Origin: Dichotomopilus funicola
Taxonomy: Eukaryota > Ascomycota > Sordariomycetes > Sordariales > Chaetomiaceae
DNA length: 64,000 nucleotides
Assembly: GCF_033296635.1 (NCBI RefSeq)
Contig: NW_026944041.1
Span: forward strand, 1 to 64,000
Reading direction: 5' to 3'
A program made the position numbers and the translations under genes. Shown piece after piece: positions 31,824 through 44,000 of this stretch. Positions within the stretch are counted from its first letter, which is position 1. Every line of letters starts with the position of its first letter. A model generated the notes under the pieces. It was not told where the DNA came from and did no database searches. It saw nothing but the letters and a program-made list of their open reading frames with translations.

Positions 31824-33877
31824 CCTGCGCCATCGCACACCACCGCGCTTCAACCGGGCCAGGTTCACTGCGGGTTGGTAACGACCATCCCAGCACGTTC
31901 CGGGTGTTGCCCTTCTGAGTGGACCGAGCTCCGGGGTGGTCGACGGTGACTTGCCGCTCCCCCAACGCCAGGCAGGCGATAACGTTTCCCATCGGTTCGA
32001 CCTCTTTCATTGAAGGCGTTTCCGTATGGACTTCCCTTGTTTCCAATTCTTCCATGGGGTGCTGCATGGAGTGGGACACAGTGGGTGGGTTTGGTGGGGA
32101 AGCGCGTCCTGCAACCCCATTTGCATCATCGGGATCCTGTGGCCGAAGGTATGTACTAGGTGGTGTCTTCCACCGGAACCTCGCTGGCGGCCGGGAGCTG
32201 AACAAACTCTCGAGACTCTTGATGCCCCGGACATCAGTCTGGCTCCTTCTGCCGGGTTGACGGAGCCAGCACCCGGTTGAAACTGCGACCATAAGCCTGT
32301 TCTCGGGACTTGGCACCGGGAGAGCCTGAGTCTCGAACACATGTCTGATGCAAGACGGCAATTCACTTTCGGGTTCGCCCGTTTTTGGGTTTCGTTTGTT
32401 GAAAAGTTGCCTACTACGAGGTAGGATCGAAAGCGTTGCGCCGCTGGTTGCTCTTCAAGAATTCGACTAACTGAACTGGTGTATGTTTTCTGGTGGCGGT
32501 GGATTTGTGATAACTTGCTTGGATGACAAACTGGCGAACGGAAATCAGAAGCAATTTCTCAATCGGTCCTGGTGCAGTGCTCGGCGAGGAATCCAACGCA
32601 TTTGGGTGTTGGTCATGAATTCATGATCCCTCGCTGACCCTCCTGATATGTAGTATTGGGAGGTTGTACAGGCGGTCCCTGAGAACGCTGGTGGTGTGTG
32701 AGGCAAGAAACGTTTTCTCTTTTGAGCCATGTGGACACCGTAGAGAGCGGGTGTGCTGATTTGATCATTGAGCCCTACTACACCCCTCCCACCGACGCGC
32801 GGGGCTGTCGTCTGGACCGACTCTCAAGAAGTCATCAACGTCAACATGGAATATGTCTGGGCCTGGGCTTCGCAAGTCGCCGTCCATGTCCGACTGGCCT
32901 AACGGCCTTCCTGTTCCACAGCTTCCATCTCGGCCAAGCTTTCTTCTTACTAACTAATTATCGGCCCCATCAGCTCGTGTTTCCATGTAGTCTCACCAAA
33001 GATCTTCAGAACTTCAATCGCATTCAGCTACGTGGTAGAAAAGAAGAAGGTCTATTTGAAGGAAATTTCTGTTATTATTTCGGGACGCCGCTGAGGATGG
33101 TCTTTCATGTTCCCAACTTGTGTCGCGGGTACTTCGTACCTCGAACAGTGGAAGTGACATCTCAGCGGCCCAAACGGCTCATGAGCTGGGCGCCAAGGTG
33201 GGGCATAAACCCCTGTCCCCCGCCCCTCCGACCCCCTGCTGCCCTTTTTTTGCTGAATCGCAGCGACCTGGCGGGCCCTCCTGACCCATTTCTGGCTGGC
33301 AGGACAGTTGCTGCTGCCCAGCCGGGTTGGCCCCACCGCCAGTGCTCCCTCCAGAAACCTCTCATGGAAACTGGAAGCACGGGCTGACGGGAGCTCTCCA
33401 TGCTCCGCGCCAGGAAAAAAATGATTGAAATTCCTGCGTATTTCCACGCGTTCCGTTGCCGTCAAAGGCCGCCGAAAAAGACAACCCTCCCTTCTCCATC
33501 TCCTTACCCAGAGGCAAGGGGCTTCGCCAAGTGAATACTCTCCGCTCCTCTTTTTCTTTCTCTTTGCTGCCTCCTCTCCTTCACCCCAAGGTTGCGTGCT
33601 CTCCGGTCTTGTACGGCCTATCCTCGACTTGTTGGTTACCTTGGAGGCAAGTTCCAATTTCCCGCTGCTGTCATTATCCCTGGCCATTTTCACGGTTTGC
33701 ACGAGTGCTTTGTTCTGTCGTTCCAGGTTGGTTCGGTCTGATGTTTGCTTGGCCTTGAGAGAGCGTGAAGGGAACTCCCCACACCCCAAGTCTTTTACGT
33801 CAGAGGTGACGGGTGCAGCTTTGCTCTGGTGGACCTGGGCGTTTTCAGCCACACTACCTTGTTCACATCTGCGCGCC

Positions 33878-33883
33878 TATAAA
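33878..33883 (+). promoter_or_regulatory. Candidate TATA box (TATAAA)
   Basis: TATAAA occurs about 630 bases upstream of the TPS3-like ATG, with a second, TATAAAA, at 34080-34086. If either is used, the mRNA would carry a leader of roughly 400-600 nt that includes the short upstream ORF at 34373. No transcript evidence is available. Confidence 0.3.
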
Positions 33884-34372
33884 CACAACATATCCCTACA
33901 TACAGATCGAAGTCTTGGGCCGGTCAACCCTCTATCACAGTACTGACTCTCTTCCAGCGGCATACCACACTAAACGCGTGTTATACACATCCAAGCACCA
34001 ACCTTTGTTGATCGCCGAATCGACAACATTCACCAACCTCCAAGATTGTTGTGCTGGTCCTCACTATCTACCCACAAACTATAAAATATTTTGCAGGAGG
34101 GCCACCTCTGAGTTCTCCCGGAGCCGCCGAAACCCGATATTCCACTCTCCTTCCCGTTCCGGTATCCGCTTAGGCAACCTCTTCCGGGTCCCGAACCGCC
34201 CGCCCCCGCAACTCCGGGGCCTGCATCTTTCCAACCGTCCTGTGCCGTTATTCGTTTCCCGAAGTGTTCTGTGTTTCCCTCCGCCCACCGGAATAGACGG
34301 GTTTTCACCTGCCATTTTGCTGGCAACTCAATCGGTTCTTCCCATCCCACTAGCATCACACACAACCCCTCC

Positions 34373-34402
34373 ATGGGCTCGAAAATAGGTACACTCCAAT
34401 AG
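34373..34402 (+). promoter_or_regulatory. Candidate upstream ORF (9 codons) in the TPS3-like leader
   Basis: An ATG in a fair context (TCC ATG G) encodes MGSKIGTLQ and stops at 34400-34402, 109 nt before the main start. If included in the mRNA it could lower translation of the trehalose subunit. Existence of the leader is inferred, not shown. Confidence 0.3.
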
Positions 34403-34511
34403 CGTCCACTTTTCGCCCTCCTCCACGGTACTCGGCCGTCGAGGCGCCCTCGAGGCCACCAAGGCACAGTGTCATCGCTCCGTTGGACGTTTCGAATATC
34501 AGTTGCCCATC

Positions 34512-37500
34512 ATGACGGTGTTTATCGCCTCGCTGTGAGTTCCCGCCCCATGTTGACGAATTTGGCACCGGTCTACTGGTCCCCGACACCCTGTGTTCGG
34601 ATTTGCCGTCATCATTGATGCATGGCCGAGCCAGTTTTAGCTAACAAGCGATTTTTTTCTCCCCAGCTTCCTCCCTAAGACCATTCACTTCACCCTCCCT
34701 GGCACCCCGCCAAGGGGTTCAGCGTCCGGGAAGAAGCAACGGCCCGCCCCGCTCGAGCCGCAACCGAGTTTATTCCAGCCGACCAGCATCACCCCACCTA
34801 TTACGCCTACCGATGAGAAGAAGGAGGGGGACCCCTTCATGAATGAAGATGGCTTGCGTGTGCATATCCCGGATGCCACTGTTGCCGAGCCAGTTGCCGA
34901 CACTCTCCGTGCCCCGGCTGACCGTGGCTCGCCTACCTGGGGTGGTCGTGCCGACCAACCAATGTCGCGTGCCAACTCGCCCCCTCCTCCCTCTTTAACC
35001 TTGGCGGATAAGAACCGAGTCCAACAAAAGGCCAAGGAGTTGGGACGTCAGGGTATCACACAGCCGCGGCCGCTGGTTAGGAGCGACAGTCACGACCGCG
35101 TTTTTGCCCATGCAAACTGGAGGGTCGTCAATGCCGACCAAGGCAACGGGGGCTTGCGCAATGCCGCCGAAGCGGCAGCCAGGGAGGGCAAGCTGGACAA
35201 CTACATTTGGGTCGGCACGCTCGGCATGCCCACCGATGCGCTTCAGGGCACGCAGCAGCTGCAGGATATCGAAGATAGGATGGCGACCGAGCACGACATG
35301 CTGACCGTGTTCTGTTCCGACAAAGATTTTGACGGGCACTATTCGCACTTTTGCAAGCAGATTTTGTGGCCCGTCTTCCATTACCAGATCCCTGACAACC
35401 CGAAGAGCAAAGCGTACGAGGACCATTCGTGGAAATTCTACGTCAACGTCAACCAAGCCTTTGCCGACAAGATTGTGAAGAACTGGAAGCGCGGTGATGT
35501 CATCTGGGTCCATGACTACCACCTGCTTTTAGTGCCAGCCATGGTTCGCAAGAAGATTCCCGAGGCCAAGATTGGCATCTTTCTGCACGTGGCATTCCCG
35601 TCTTCGGAGGTATTCCGATGCCTGGCTGTCCGGAAGCAGCTTCTTGAGGGCATGGTGGGCGCCAACCTTATCGGTTTCCAGATTCCCGAATACGCCCGGC
35701 ACTTCCTCCAGACCTGCAGCCGTCTCCTTAGCGCTGAGGCGACCCCCGAAGGACTGCAGCTCGAAGACCGGTTTGTGGATGTCATCAGCCTGCCCATTGG
35801 TATCGACCCTGTCAGCCTGAGCCAGCATCGTGAAGAAGCCGAAGTTAAGAAGTGGCTCGACATCATGCGGGAGCGCTACGCCGGCAAGAAACTCATCGTT
35901 GCGCGGGACAAGCTCGACCACGTTCGTGGTGTTCGCCAGAAACTGCTGTCGTACGAGCTGTTTCTGAACGCAAACCCTCACTGGCGGGATAACGTTGTCC
36001 TCATCCAAGTTGCGCTTTCCACGAGCGAGAAAACTGAGCTGGACGCTGCCGTTTCTGATATTGTCACACGCGTCAATTCGTCCTGGGCCAATCTCGCCTA
36101 CCAACCGGTGGTGTATTTGAAGCAAGATATCGACTACGCGCAGTACCTGGCGCTGCTCAGCATCGCCGACGCCCTCATGATCACCAGCCAGCGCGAGGGC
36201 ATGAACCTGACGTCGCACGAATACCTTTATTGCCAGGACGGCAAGTTTAGCGAGAAGAAACACGGTTCATTGATCCTGTCCGAGTTCACGGGCACATCGT
36301 CCCTCTTTGGCGGCAACGAGTTGTCGGTTAACCCGTGGGATTATCGGGCCTGCGCGAACGCCATCAAGAAGGCGCTTGAGATGGACGATGAGGAGAAGGG
36401 AGAGCGTTGGTCGAAGCTGTTTGACTGCGTTAACTTGCACACCGGCTCACATTGGTTTACGGAATTCTTGTCGCGCCTGGACCGTGTCTACGAGGAGCAG
36501 CACCGCCGAGATACTACCTCGGTGCCGCGCCTCTCTCTTCAGAACACCGTCCAGCAGTACAGCCGCAGCGAGCGCCGCCTGTTCATCCTCGACTTTGAGG
36601 GCACTCTAGTCAGCTGGGGCCCTGTCAATCAGATCATTCCGGTCAGCCCGCAGGTAGGTTTCCTTTACCCTTAACAGGTGTTTAGGTGTTTGGCTGTTGA
36701 GATGCGGCCTCCGGGAACTAACATATTCTCAGCGCACCCTGGATGTTCTGAACGACTTGCTCCTCGACGAGCGCAACACTATTTATGTCATGTCAGGCCG
36801 TCGCCCTGAAGAACTCGACCGCCTCTTCCGCCGCGTCCCGAACCTGGGCCTAATCGCTGAGAACGGCTGTTTCCTCAAGGACTGCGGAAGTACGGAGTGG
36901 ACCGAGGTGGCCGATTCCCGGCAGATCCGGGCATGGAAGGATGCGGTGCGGCCCATCTTGACTTACTACCTCGAGCGCACACCTGGTTCCTCCATCGAGG
37001 ACCGTCGTTGTTCACTCATGTTCCACTACAAGGCGGCTGAGGACATGGAGACGGCTCTACGCCAGGCGAGCGATTGCGCTAGTCACATCAACGACGCCTG
37101 TGAGGAGCAGCGGGTCCACGCCATCCCGCTCGACGGCTGCGTCCTCGTGGAGCCCATAGATTGGACCAAGACCACTGCAGCCCAAAAGATCTTTGCCGAT
37201 CTGCGCGCGGGCATGCAGGCCGAGGAGCCAGAGCAGAGTAGCGAGACGGCTCCGGAGAGCAAGTCACCAGTTGATTTCCTCATGGTTATTGGTGATGGTC
37301 GTGAAGACGAGAAGGTGTTCAAGTGGGCGAACGCGCTTGGCAGAGACGGCACCGTGAAGGAGGTTGTCACCGTTAGCCTTGCCGGTACTAGGAATACTGA
37401 GGCGGCGGCCACGCTTACTCAGGGCGTTAGCGGTAAGCTCCACCCCGTGCCATGTTTAGCCTTGTTTTCTGAGAAGTTGAGCATGAGTGCTAATTATCAA

Positions 37501-37545
37501 ATAGGCGTCCTGATTACGCTGCAGAAGCTTGCATCCATTGCGTAA
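34512..37545 (+). CDS. Trehalose-6-phosphate synthase complex regulatory subunit (TPS3/TSL1-like)
   Basis: A cytosolic member of the trehalose synthase/phosphatase complex. Four exons: 34512-34534, 34667-36653, 36733-37432 and 37505-37545, giving 916 residues. The N-terminus MTVFIASLFLPKTIHFTLPG, split by intron 1, is followed by a Pro-rich linker. A full GT20 synthase domain spans about residues 110-600 (VWVHDYHLLLVP-like, IGIFLHVAFPSSEVFR, ITSQREGMNLTSHEY). A trehalose-phosphatase HAD domain spans about 640-910. HAD motif I reads D650-F-E652-G-T rather than DxDxT, and the later GDD motif reads GDGRED (about 857), so phosphatase catalysis is probably lost. That fits a regulatory subunit such as Tps3/Tsl1 rather than the phosphatase Tps2. 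The start is chosen because the short first exon restores the family N-terminus. Confidence 0.9.
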
Positions 37546-39187
37546 GCAAGCAACCAGTTTTGGTTTGCGCGCTGCTTTCTCACGGCAAATATATGCCAAC
37601 TTGATATACGATCACAGGTCTAGTGTTCCTCTACGCCACCGGCGTCAGAGTTTGGCGCCACTTCCACTCCGCTCCTTGAGCTACTTACAGATTCCCTAAA
37701 TGGATTTCTCGCTGTGGGTGGAATGAACGAACTGGAGGTCGGCCTGGCCGTGTGGCGGCCGTTTCACATTTCTTCTCTGTTTCTTTTCCTCTCGTTTTTC
37801 CCATCCGCCTAAGCTCGCCCATGGCTTCTACGAAGTTGCGTTTTTGGCACGGATGACGGAGGGCGCCTAAGGTTGGCATGGGAGACCAGTAGATCTCGTT
37901 GCAATTTCCTCTCCTCTCTTTTTCTCTCTATTTCTTTGCATTTCTCACTGATGTTTGCGCCAAGCGTTGTTCTGTACGGTTTAAAAGTTCTCTTTCCCCT
38001 TTAGCGCAGCAGAAGTGTTCCACTGGCTCCAGTTGCGGCGACTTTCTCTAGCTTGCGCGCGCGTTCTACCTCGACCACTGCTCCCTCACCGAGACTAGAC
38101 CAGCATCTTGTGCCTGCCAGGTTGGTCGATCAACCGCGTTGCAAGACGCTAATCTGGTGAACATGGTGTTTTTAACGGGAAAGAGGGGGGTTAAGTCGAG
38201 TTCCGAGGCGGTTTTCTTTTTCTTTTTTTCGCGTGTCTTTTTCCCTCCCTTTCTTTTCTGTCCAGGTTCAGGGCTAGGAAATCAGGGGCAAACGGCATTT
38301 GGGTGTTTGTAATTAGACGGCAACGCCCACCCCGTTAGCGGGGTGAATTCCGGAACATGGGACGTATGCCCCAGCAATGGAGCATGGACACGGTCGGGGG
38401 CATCGGCATCATCGGAAACATGGGAACTGGTTCTTAGACAGAAGACAAGACGGAACATGGGTGACGGAGGGAGGGAGTATCGGCGCCGTCAGGAATCCAT
38501 TTCGTTTTTTCTTTCTTGTTATTTTGCTGGGGATATCTTTGCGAAACTCTGAAATACAGCCTGATATTTTGCCAATCCAGGAATTTGCTTGGTTGTTAAG
38601 TTGTACACTATACCCTTGTTTAATTAATTGAGAGCAATACTCCATATCATACTGCGTTCTTGTACCCTCGCTCCCTCGGAAACATTATTTGAGTGAGCGA
38701 AGGCGAGGGTCAATTTAATCTACCTGTCCATTTGATTCGTATTCCAGGCGGCCCGTGACATCATCTCCGCAATCGGATTGCGGGGCAACTTTCCGAGCAC
38801 TCGCGGCAAGGCACTTACCCCGCCATCTAACAAACCAATAACTTAACTACAGCAAACCCCGCCAAAAAGTCACCTCCAACCAGGGGCTCGGGAGCCTCGG
38901 GCTTTGCCAAGACAAGCGAGAATAGCAACGCTGGCCAGACCCCGACATCCTTCGCTGCTCCGATCGGAGCAAAGCTCTCAGGGAAATTTTAGTGCCTGGC
39001 ACAGTCAGCCTCTAGTTGACAACACGTAATTCCCTTGACGGGAACTCACCGAATGCCACAACAACAGAACTAGATATTGTGTTTTCTTGTGGACGTTTTC
39101 TGTCATACAAGTGGGTTTAACTTTGGACCGCAATTGGAACATTCTCCTCAACGTTCCTCCTTCATCACCCTGATCAACACCAACACC
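37546..39187. other. 1.6-kb intergenic region
   Basis: No gene is supported. T/CT-rich tracts lie near 37770-37800, 37905-37945 and 38210-38262. The last 200 bases are the promoter and leader of the aminotransferase. Confidence 0.45.
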
Positions 39188-40522
39188 ATGGCATCCTTCC
39201 CACCGCCCCCAGCCAACACCATTGACTGGTCTAACGTTGGATTCCGCATTCGCGAGGGTAATCGCTCCCAAATTATCCACTTGATTTGCCTCTTCCGTTG
39301 CTAATTGTGTCTGCTTTCCCTGGACAGTAAACGGCCACATCGAATCCCATTACTCTGTCAAGACCGGAAAATGGAGCCCCCTCCAATTCATCACCGACCC
39401 TTACATTCGCATCCATGGCATGGCGCCAGCGCTCAACTACGGTCAGCAAGCCTTTGAGGGGCTCAAAGCCTTCCGCCTGCCTGGTGATGACGGGATCGCA
39501 ATTTTCCGCCCGGATCGCAACGCCGCACGCCTGCAACACAGTGCCGAATTTATTTCGATGCCGCCCGTCCCCGTGGACCTTTTCCTCGATGCTGTCAAGG
39601 CCGCGGTTGCGCTCAACGCTGAGTTTGTCCCGCCCCATGCAACCGGGGCGGCCATGTACATCCGGCCCCAAGTTTTCGGTTCGTCCGCCCAACTTGGACT
39701 GAACCCTCCGGAAGAATACACCTTCTGTGTTTTTGTACTGCCCACGGGCGTGTACCATGGTACTCACCCCGTCAAAGCGCTCATCCTAGACGACTTTGAC
39801 CGTGCCGCACCCAAGGGTACGGGCAACGCCAAGGTCGGCGGAAACTACGCACCTGTGTTGCGATGGAGCGATAGGGCTAGGTCGGAAGGGTATGGTATCA
39901 CACTGCATCTGGATAGCAAGACACACGAGGAAGTGGATGAATTCAGCACCAGCGGGTTTATCGGTGCTCTGGTCAATGGGGATGACGTCACGTTGGTAGT
40001 GCCGGATAGCAAGGCTGTAATTGATAGCGTGACGAGCGACAGTATCCAGGAGCTGGGGCGGAGTTTTGGATGGAAGGTTGAGAAGCGCGCGGTAGGTCAT
40101 ATTTGAGCAGACACGGCCATCCGAATGCTCGGCTCCGCTAATATCTTTGTGGCCAGATCAAATACGCCGAGCTCCCCTCATTCCAAGAAGTCATGGCCGC
40201 CGGCACAGCCGCCTCCCTTGTGCCAATCCGTTCCATCACACGCCGTAACACCTCCGGTCTCCCCCAGGGGCCTCGTGTCACGACCTCAACGGGCACCGGC
40301 CCGGCTGGCGAGTCTGAGGAGACGGTTATCTACACCCCAGGGGACATCGATGAGCCTGGGCCACTATGCCTCAACCTTCTTTCCCACCTCAAAGGCATCC
40401 AGTTGGGCAATTTAGAGGACAAATTTGGCTGGCGGCTTGAGGTCAGCGCGGAGGATGCGAAGCGTGTGGTCGGAGAGACCAAGAATGGTGGGAATGGACA
40501 AACAGTGGACCAGCTTGACTAA
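39188..40522 (+). CDS. Branched-chain aminotransferase-like PLP enzyme (TOXF-type, fold type IV)
   Basis: A PLP-dependent aminotransferase of 399 residues in three exons: 39188-39257, 39328-40091 and 40157-40522. It should transfer amino groups between branched-chain or related 2-oxo acids and glutamate. Family features are YGQQAFEGLKAF (residues 61-72), RPDRNAARL (84-92) and APKGTGNAKVGGNYAPVL, with Lys192 the likely Schiff-base lysine. The usual EVGTMN phosphate-cup motif reads DEFSTSGFIGAL here, as in fungal proteins related to TOXF of the HC-toxin cluster rather than mitochondrial Bat1. No mitochondrial presequence is obvious. Neighbouring genes are not biosynthetic, so a role in a metabolite cluster is not supported here. 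The first exon has a GTAATC donor. Confidence 0.88.
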
Positions 40523-41067
40523 GGGCAACGGGAAGAAACGTAGTTGGAATGCCGGCCGCTGATTTACAGCATGAATAAAAGAAAAGAACGAAAGTCTGGC
40601 GAGGATCCGGGGTGAAACATTTCGACAAATAAGGACCTAGTTTGTGGATACTATTCGCCGTAGTCCGGCATCATATGTGAATATGAAAGCTTCCTTAAGC
40701 CTCCAAGGAAGCCTCCAACGCCAGAACAAAGTAAATTCCACTGGTCTTGCCAAAATGACTATTTCGTAATAACGCTGGAGTTACGACTGATTTCGTGTTG
40801 AGAGGGGAAGGCACCGTGGGCGAAGGCTGTTTCACTGGAAGGAGCAACCTAAAATTGCACTTATCCGTAGTCAGAACAAACAAGGCATGTAGAACTCTAA
40901 GACTAAAGGCAAGTCCATATGTACAGTGGGTATCGGTCGGCTCCGTGTCGGTCTTGCCCTCTTCTTAGTCTTCTAAGGGCCTAACCGATCTCCCAGCAAC
41001 ACCACGATCACAAGCACAACACCCAAGCGAGCGGACCAGTACATTTGGGTGTTCGCAGGCAGATTCC
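40523..41067. other. Intergenic stretch, promoter of MSH4
   Basis: No gene is seen. It contains the 3' end of the aminotransferase gene and the upstream region of the next gene. No repeats are noted. Confidence 0.45.
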
Positions 41068-44000
41068 ATGCAGAAAACCACACTTGCTAAAACAATGGTG
41101 TCCTCTACTTCTGACACCTCCCCTCAGGCCTTCTCGAGCCATTCTACCTCTCTCGATTGGCCCGAGCAAGCCCATGAGATAAATGAGCCACAACCATCCG
41201 AAGCGTTGCCTAGTCAAGTGTCTCATTACTACTGGAACACCAAGTCTCAAGATGCGTCTGTATCCCCCGCCTACGAACTCTCATCAAACCACGATCTCAA
41301 CAATCCCACACGGCGCACCCCACGGTTCAGTCCGGTGAGGACTTCCTCAGTATCAATCGATCCAACTGACTGGCTGCTGCCACGGCCTGCTCAATACAGC
41401 ATTGGTTTCCAATCAGATGCAGAACTTCCTTATCAAAGCGGACATAACGCAGAATTCTGCAGCTCGAGCCCTTCAGTCACTGGGTCTTTCAATAAAGAAA
41501 GTTCTAGGTCAATAGAGAAAGTTCTTAGCTCACTGGGAAGACAGTCATCGGCCGGACCAACCTACCAGTCCCCATATTATAGTAGTCCAAGGCCAACAAC
41601 CAACAAACCAAAGCGTTCACATCACCGTTCCTCATCGTCATTTGGTAGCACTATTGTACTTGACCCGGACTGTTCGGACGTTGAGCCACGTAGCGTTTCA
41701 CGCCAAACGCCGCTGAATTTGACCGATCGCCCCCCGTACCCTAACCATGGGTTGAGAACGGATGCCAGTGATTCAGCCGCCCTCCGCAACAGTCGGGAAG
41801 CCCTCTTCCCTAGACCTGGCATCACAGAGTCGCAGAGGACTTCTACCCCCCACAGGAACTTAGAGTTTCCTAGCGGACATTCCGTTATGAGTGGACGTGC
41901 GACACAAACGATGACTCCAAATAGCTCCCTATATGCACGAAGCATGGCGAATATCACGGGGCTGAGGAGTTATCGCAACGCCATTGACGAAAGCACCCAG
42001 GCGAGTATACCAATATTCCCCAGCATGGTTTTCATCTTCAAGTCTTACATCTAATGCTAGCGGGTAGCAGTCAGACACTCCCTCCCGCGGGCAGAAAGAG
42101 GGCTCTTCGATTTTGAGCCCCTTGGGCCACACCAACACCGCGCTATACCTTCCACAACAGATCACACCACATTGTAAATACCCTAATGATGAACCTCAAG
42201 CAATTTCTCCAGGAGACCCTTTACGAATGGCTTCGGTGGACCTGAGCTCCGAATCTGAGGATGATGAGGAGATGGCGCAACCCCATGGCGCAGGGAACGG
42301 CAGACGGCGGCATCAACCTCACCGGGCAGGTCATGGGCCGGACCACAAACTACATTCTGACTCAACGCAGGACCAAGACTATGTCGTATGCGCCATATCA
42401 GAAAGCCGGTCATCAGATATGGTCGGAGTCGCAATCATCAACGTCACACTAGGGCTGGTGGATTTGGTAAGAATCGTGAACGACGACAAATATCGTCGCT
42501 TGTTGGAGACATTGTGGCGAATACCCACGTCACCGCAAACCTTTCTGGTCTTGAAGAGGGTCGTGAGCCAAGGGGGCAAGTCAACCGTCACGAGATCCAT
42601 CGAACAAGAATTCCCCCTCGCAGATATCGTGCCCTTAGACAGAGAGCATTGGAATGAGTCAGAAGGATTGAGGCTGGTGGAGCGTTTTGCTTGGAGGAGC
42701 CACGTCAAGGGAATCCGCCAAGAATTAAACCACAACTTTTATGTGTCTTGCGCATTTTCAGCGGTATGATGAACCTGACTTGGTGTTATTGGTACAACAC
42801 TAATTGTCGTAGGCTATGAGCTACATAGAGGAGGAGGCCGAAGTGATTTTCCGAGACAATTCGTTGCGGATCACGTACAAACAACCAGCAGACACCATGG
42901 GGCTTGATCGATCGACCATAACGTCTCTCGAGATTTTCCAGAACATTCGGAATGCGAAGAAGAGTACCTCGACATTATTCGGGCTCCTCAACCACACGCT
43001 TACACCGCAGGGCCGCCGTATGGTTCGGTCAGCGTTGTTGCAACCGAGCACAAACAGGGACATTATTACAATGCGCCACGAAGCGGTGGAAGAGTTATCA
43101 AGCAACGAAGACTTGTTCACCGAAGTTCGATCTAGTCTCAAGCAGCTACTTCATATAGATGTTGAGCGTTCCGTTCCTTGGGTAAGAGAAGCCTTAAACT
43201 TGCTGGAATTTTCGAGAACTCCCGACTAACGTTTCAGGTTTCCACGAGGGATGAAAATGCCCGCATTGCACTGCAAGAGGGGATATCCATGGTTCAAGGT
43301 CGTCACCAGTTCATCATCCCAAGCCACGAGGAGTTACGAGGCGCAGAAAAAGATCTGAATCAGATACTTATGATCAAGGCGTACCTGGGCGGCCTGCAGG
43401 CAGTTCGAGAGACTCTTGAAGTCGGGGCTTGCACGAGCGAGTTGTGTCAATGGGTGTTGGAAAGGTTACAGGCCAGCAACACGGTATCCCTGTCTAACCT
43501 CATTGCAGAAGCGATTGAGCAGGATGCCGTTTACAGCAAAGCGCCGATAGACATAAGAAACAACCGGCTGTGGGCAATTAAGGTTAGTAATTGGAAGCAG
43601 TTATGTCTGCGTATTCGCTAACGTAGCCGGAAAATAGGCAGAGCCGAATAGCGTTCTGGAAGGTTCGCGGCAGCGGTTTCGAAACTGCACGGATGAACTT
43701 CACCACTACGTGGAGGAGTTGTCCAAGGTCTTCCAAGGTGTGTACTCGAACCGTGTCATGATCTCATGACCTCTGACAGTATGTAGAGCAATTAGGTGCT
43801 ACACCAGAACTGCGGCTCGGGAACGATAACCACTACTACTTGCGATTTCAATGGACGGATGTGGAAAGGGCCCTTATCAGAGACCAGGCCACTATGAATA
43901 GCGGGCACTCTGGAGGAGTACAGCACTGGATACCACGGCTTTTAGTTGGCATTGAGATTGTCAACGGGGTCCGACGGAAACACCATTACGACTGCCAAAC

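Larger units (their letters stand above)
29141..34511. other. 5.4-kb region without a convincing protein gene; upstream region of the TPS3-like gene
   Basis: This is the second-longest gene-free span in the window. ORFs up to 266 codons occur (31561-32361 and 33052-33852, both minus) but have no domain, no codon bias and rival ORFs on the other strand. An 18-bp palindrome lies at 31806-31823. From about 33870 the sequence looks like promoter/leader DNA, with TATAAA at 33878 and TATAAAA at 34080. Long leaders or a noncoding RNA are possible. I see no tRNA, rRNA or repeat family. Confidence 0.45.
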
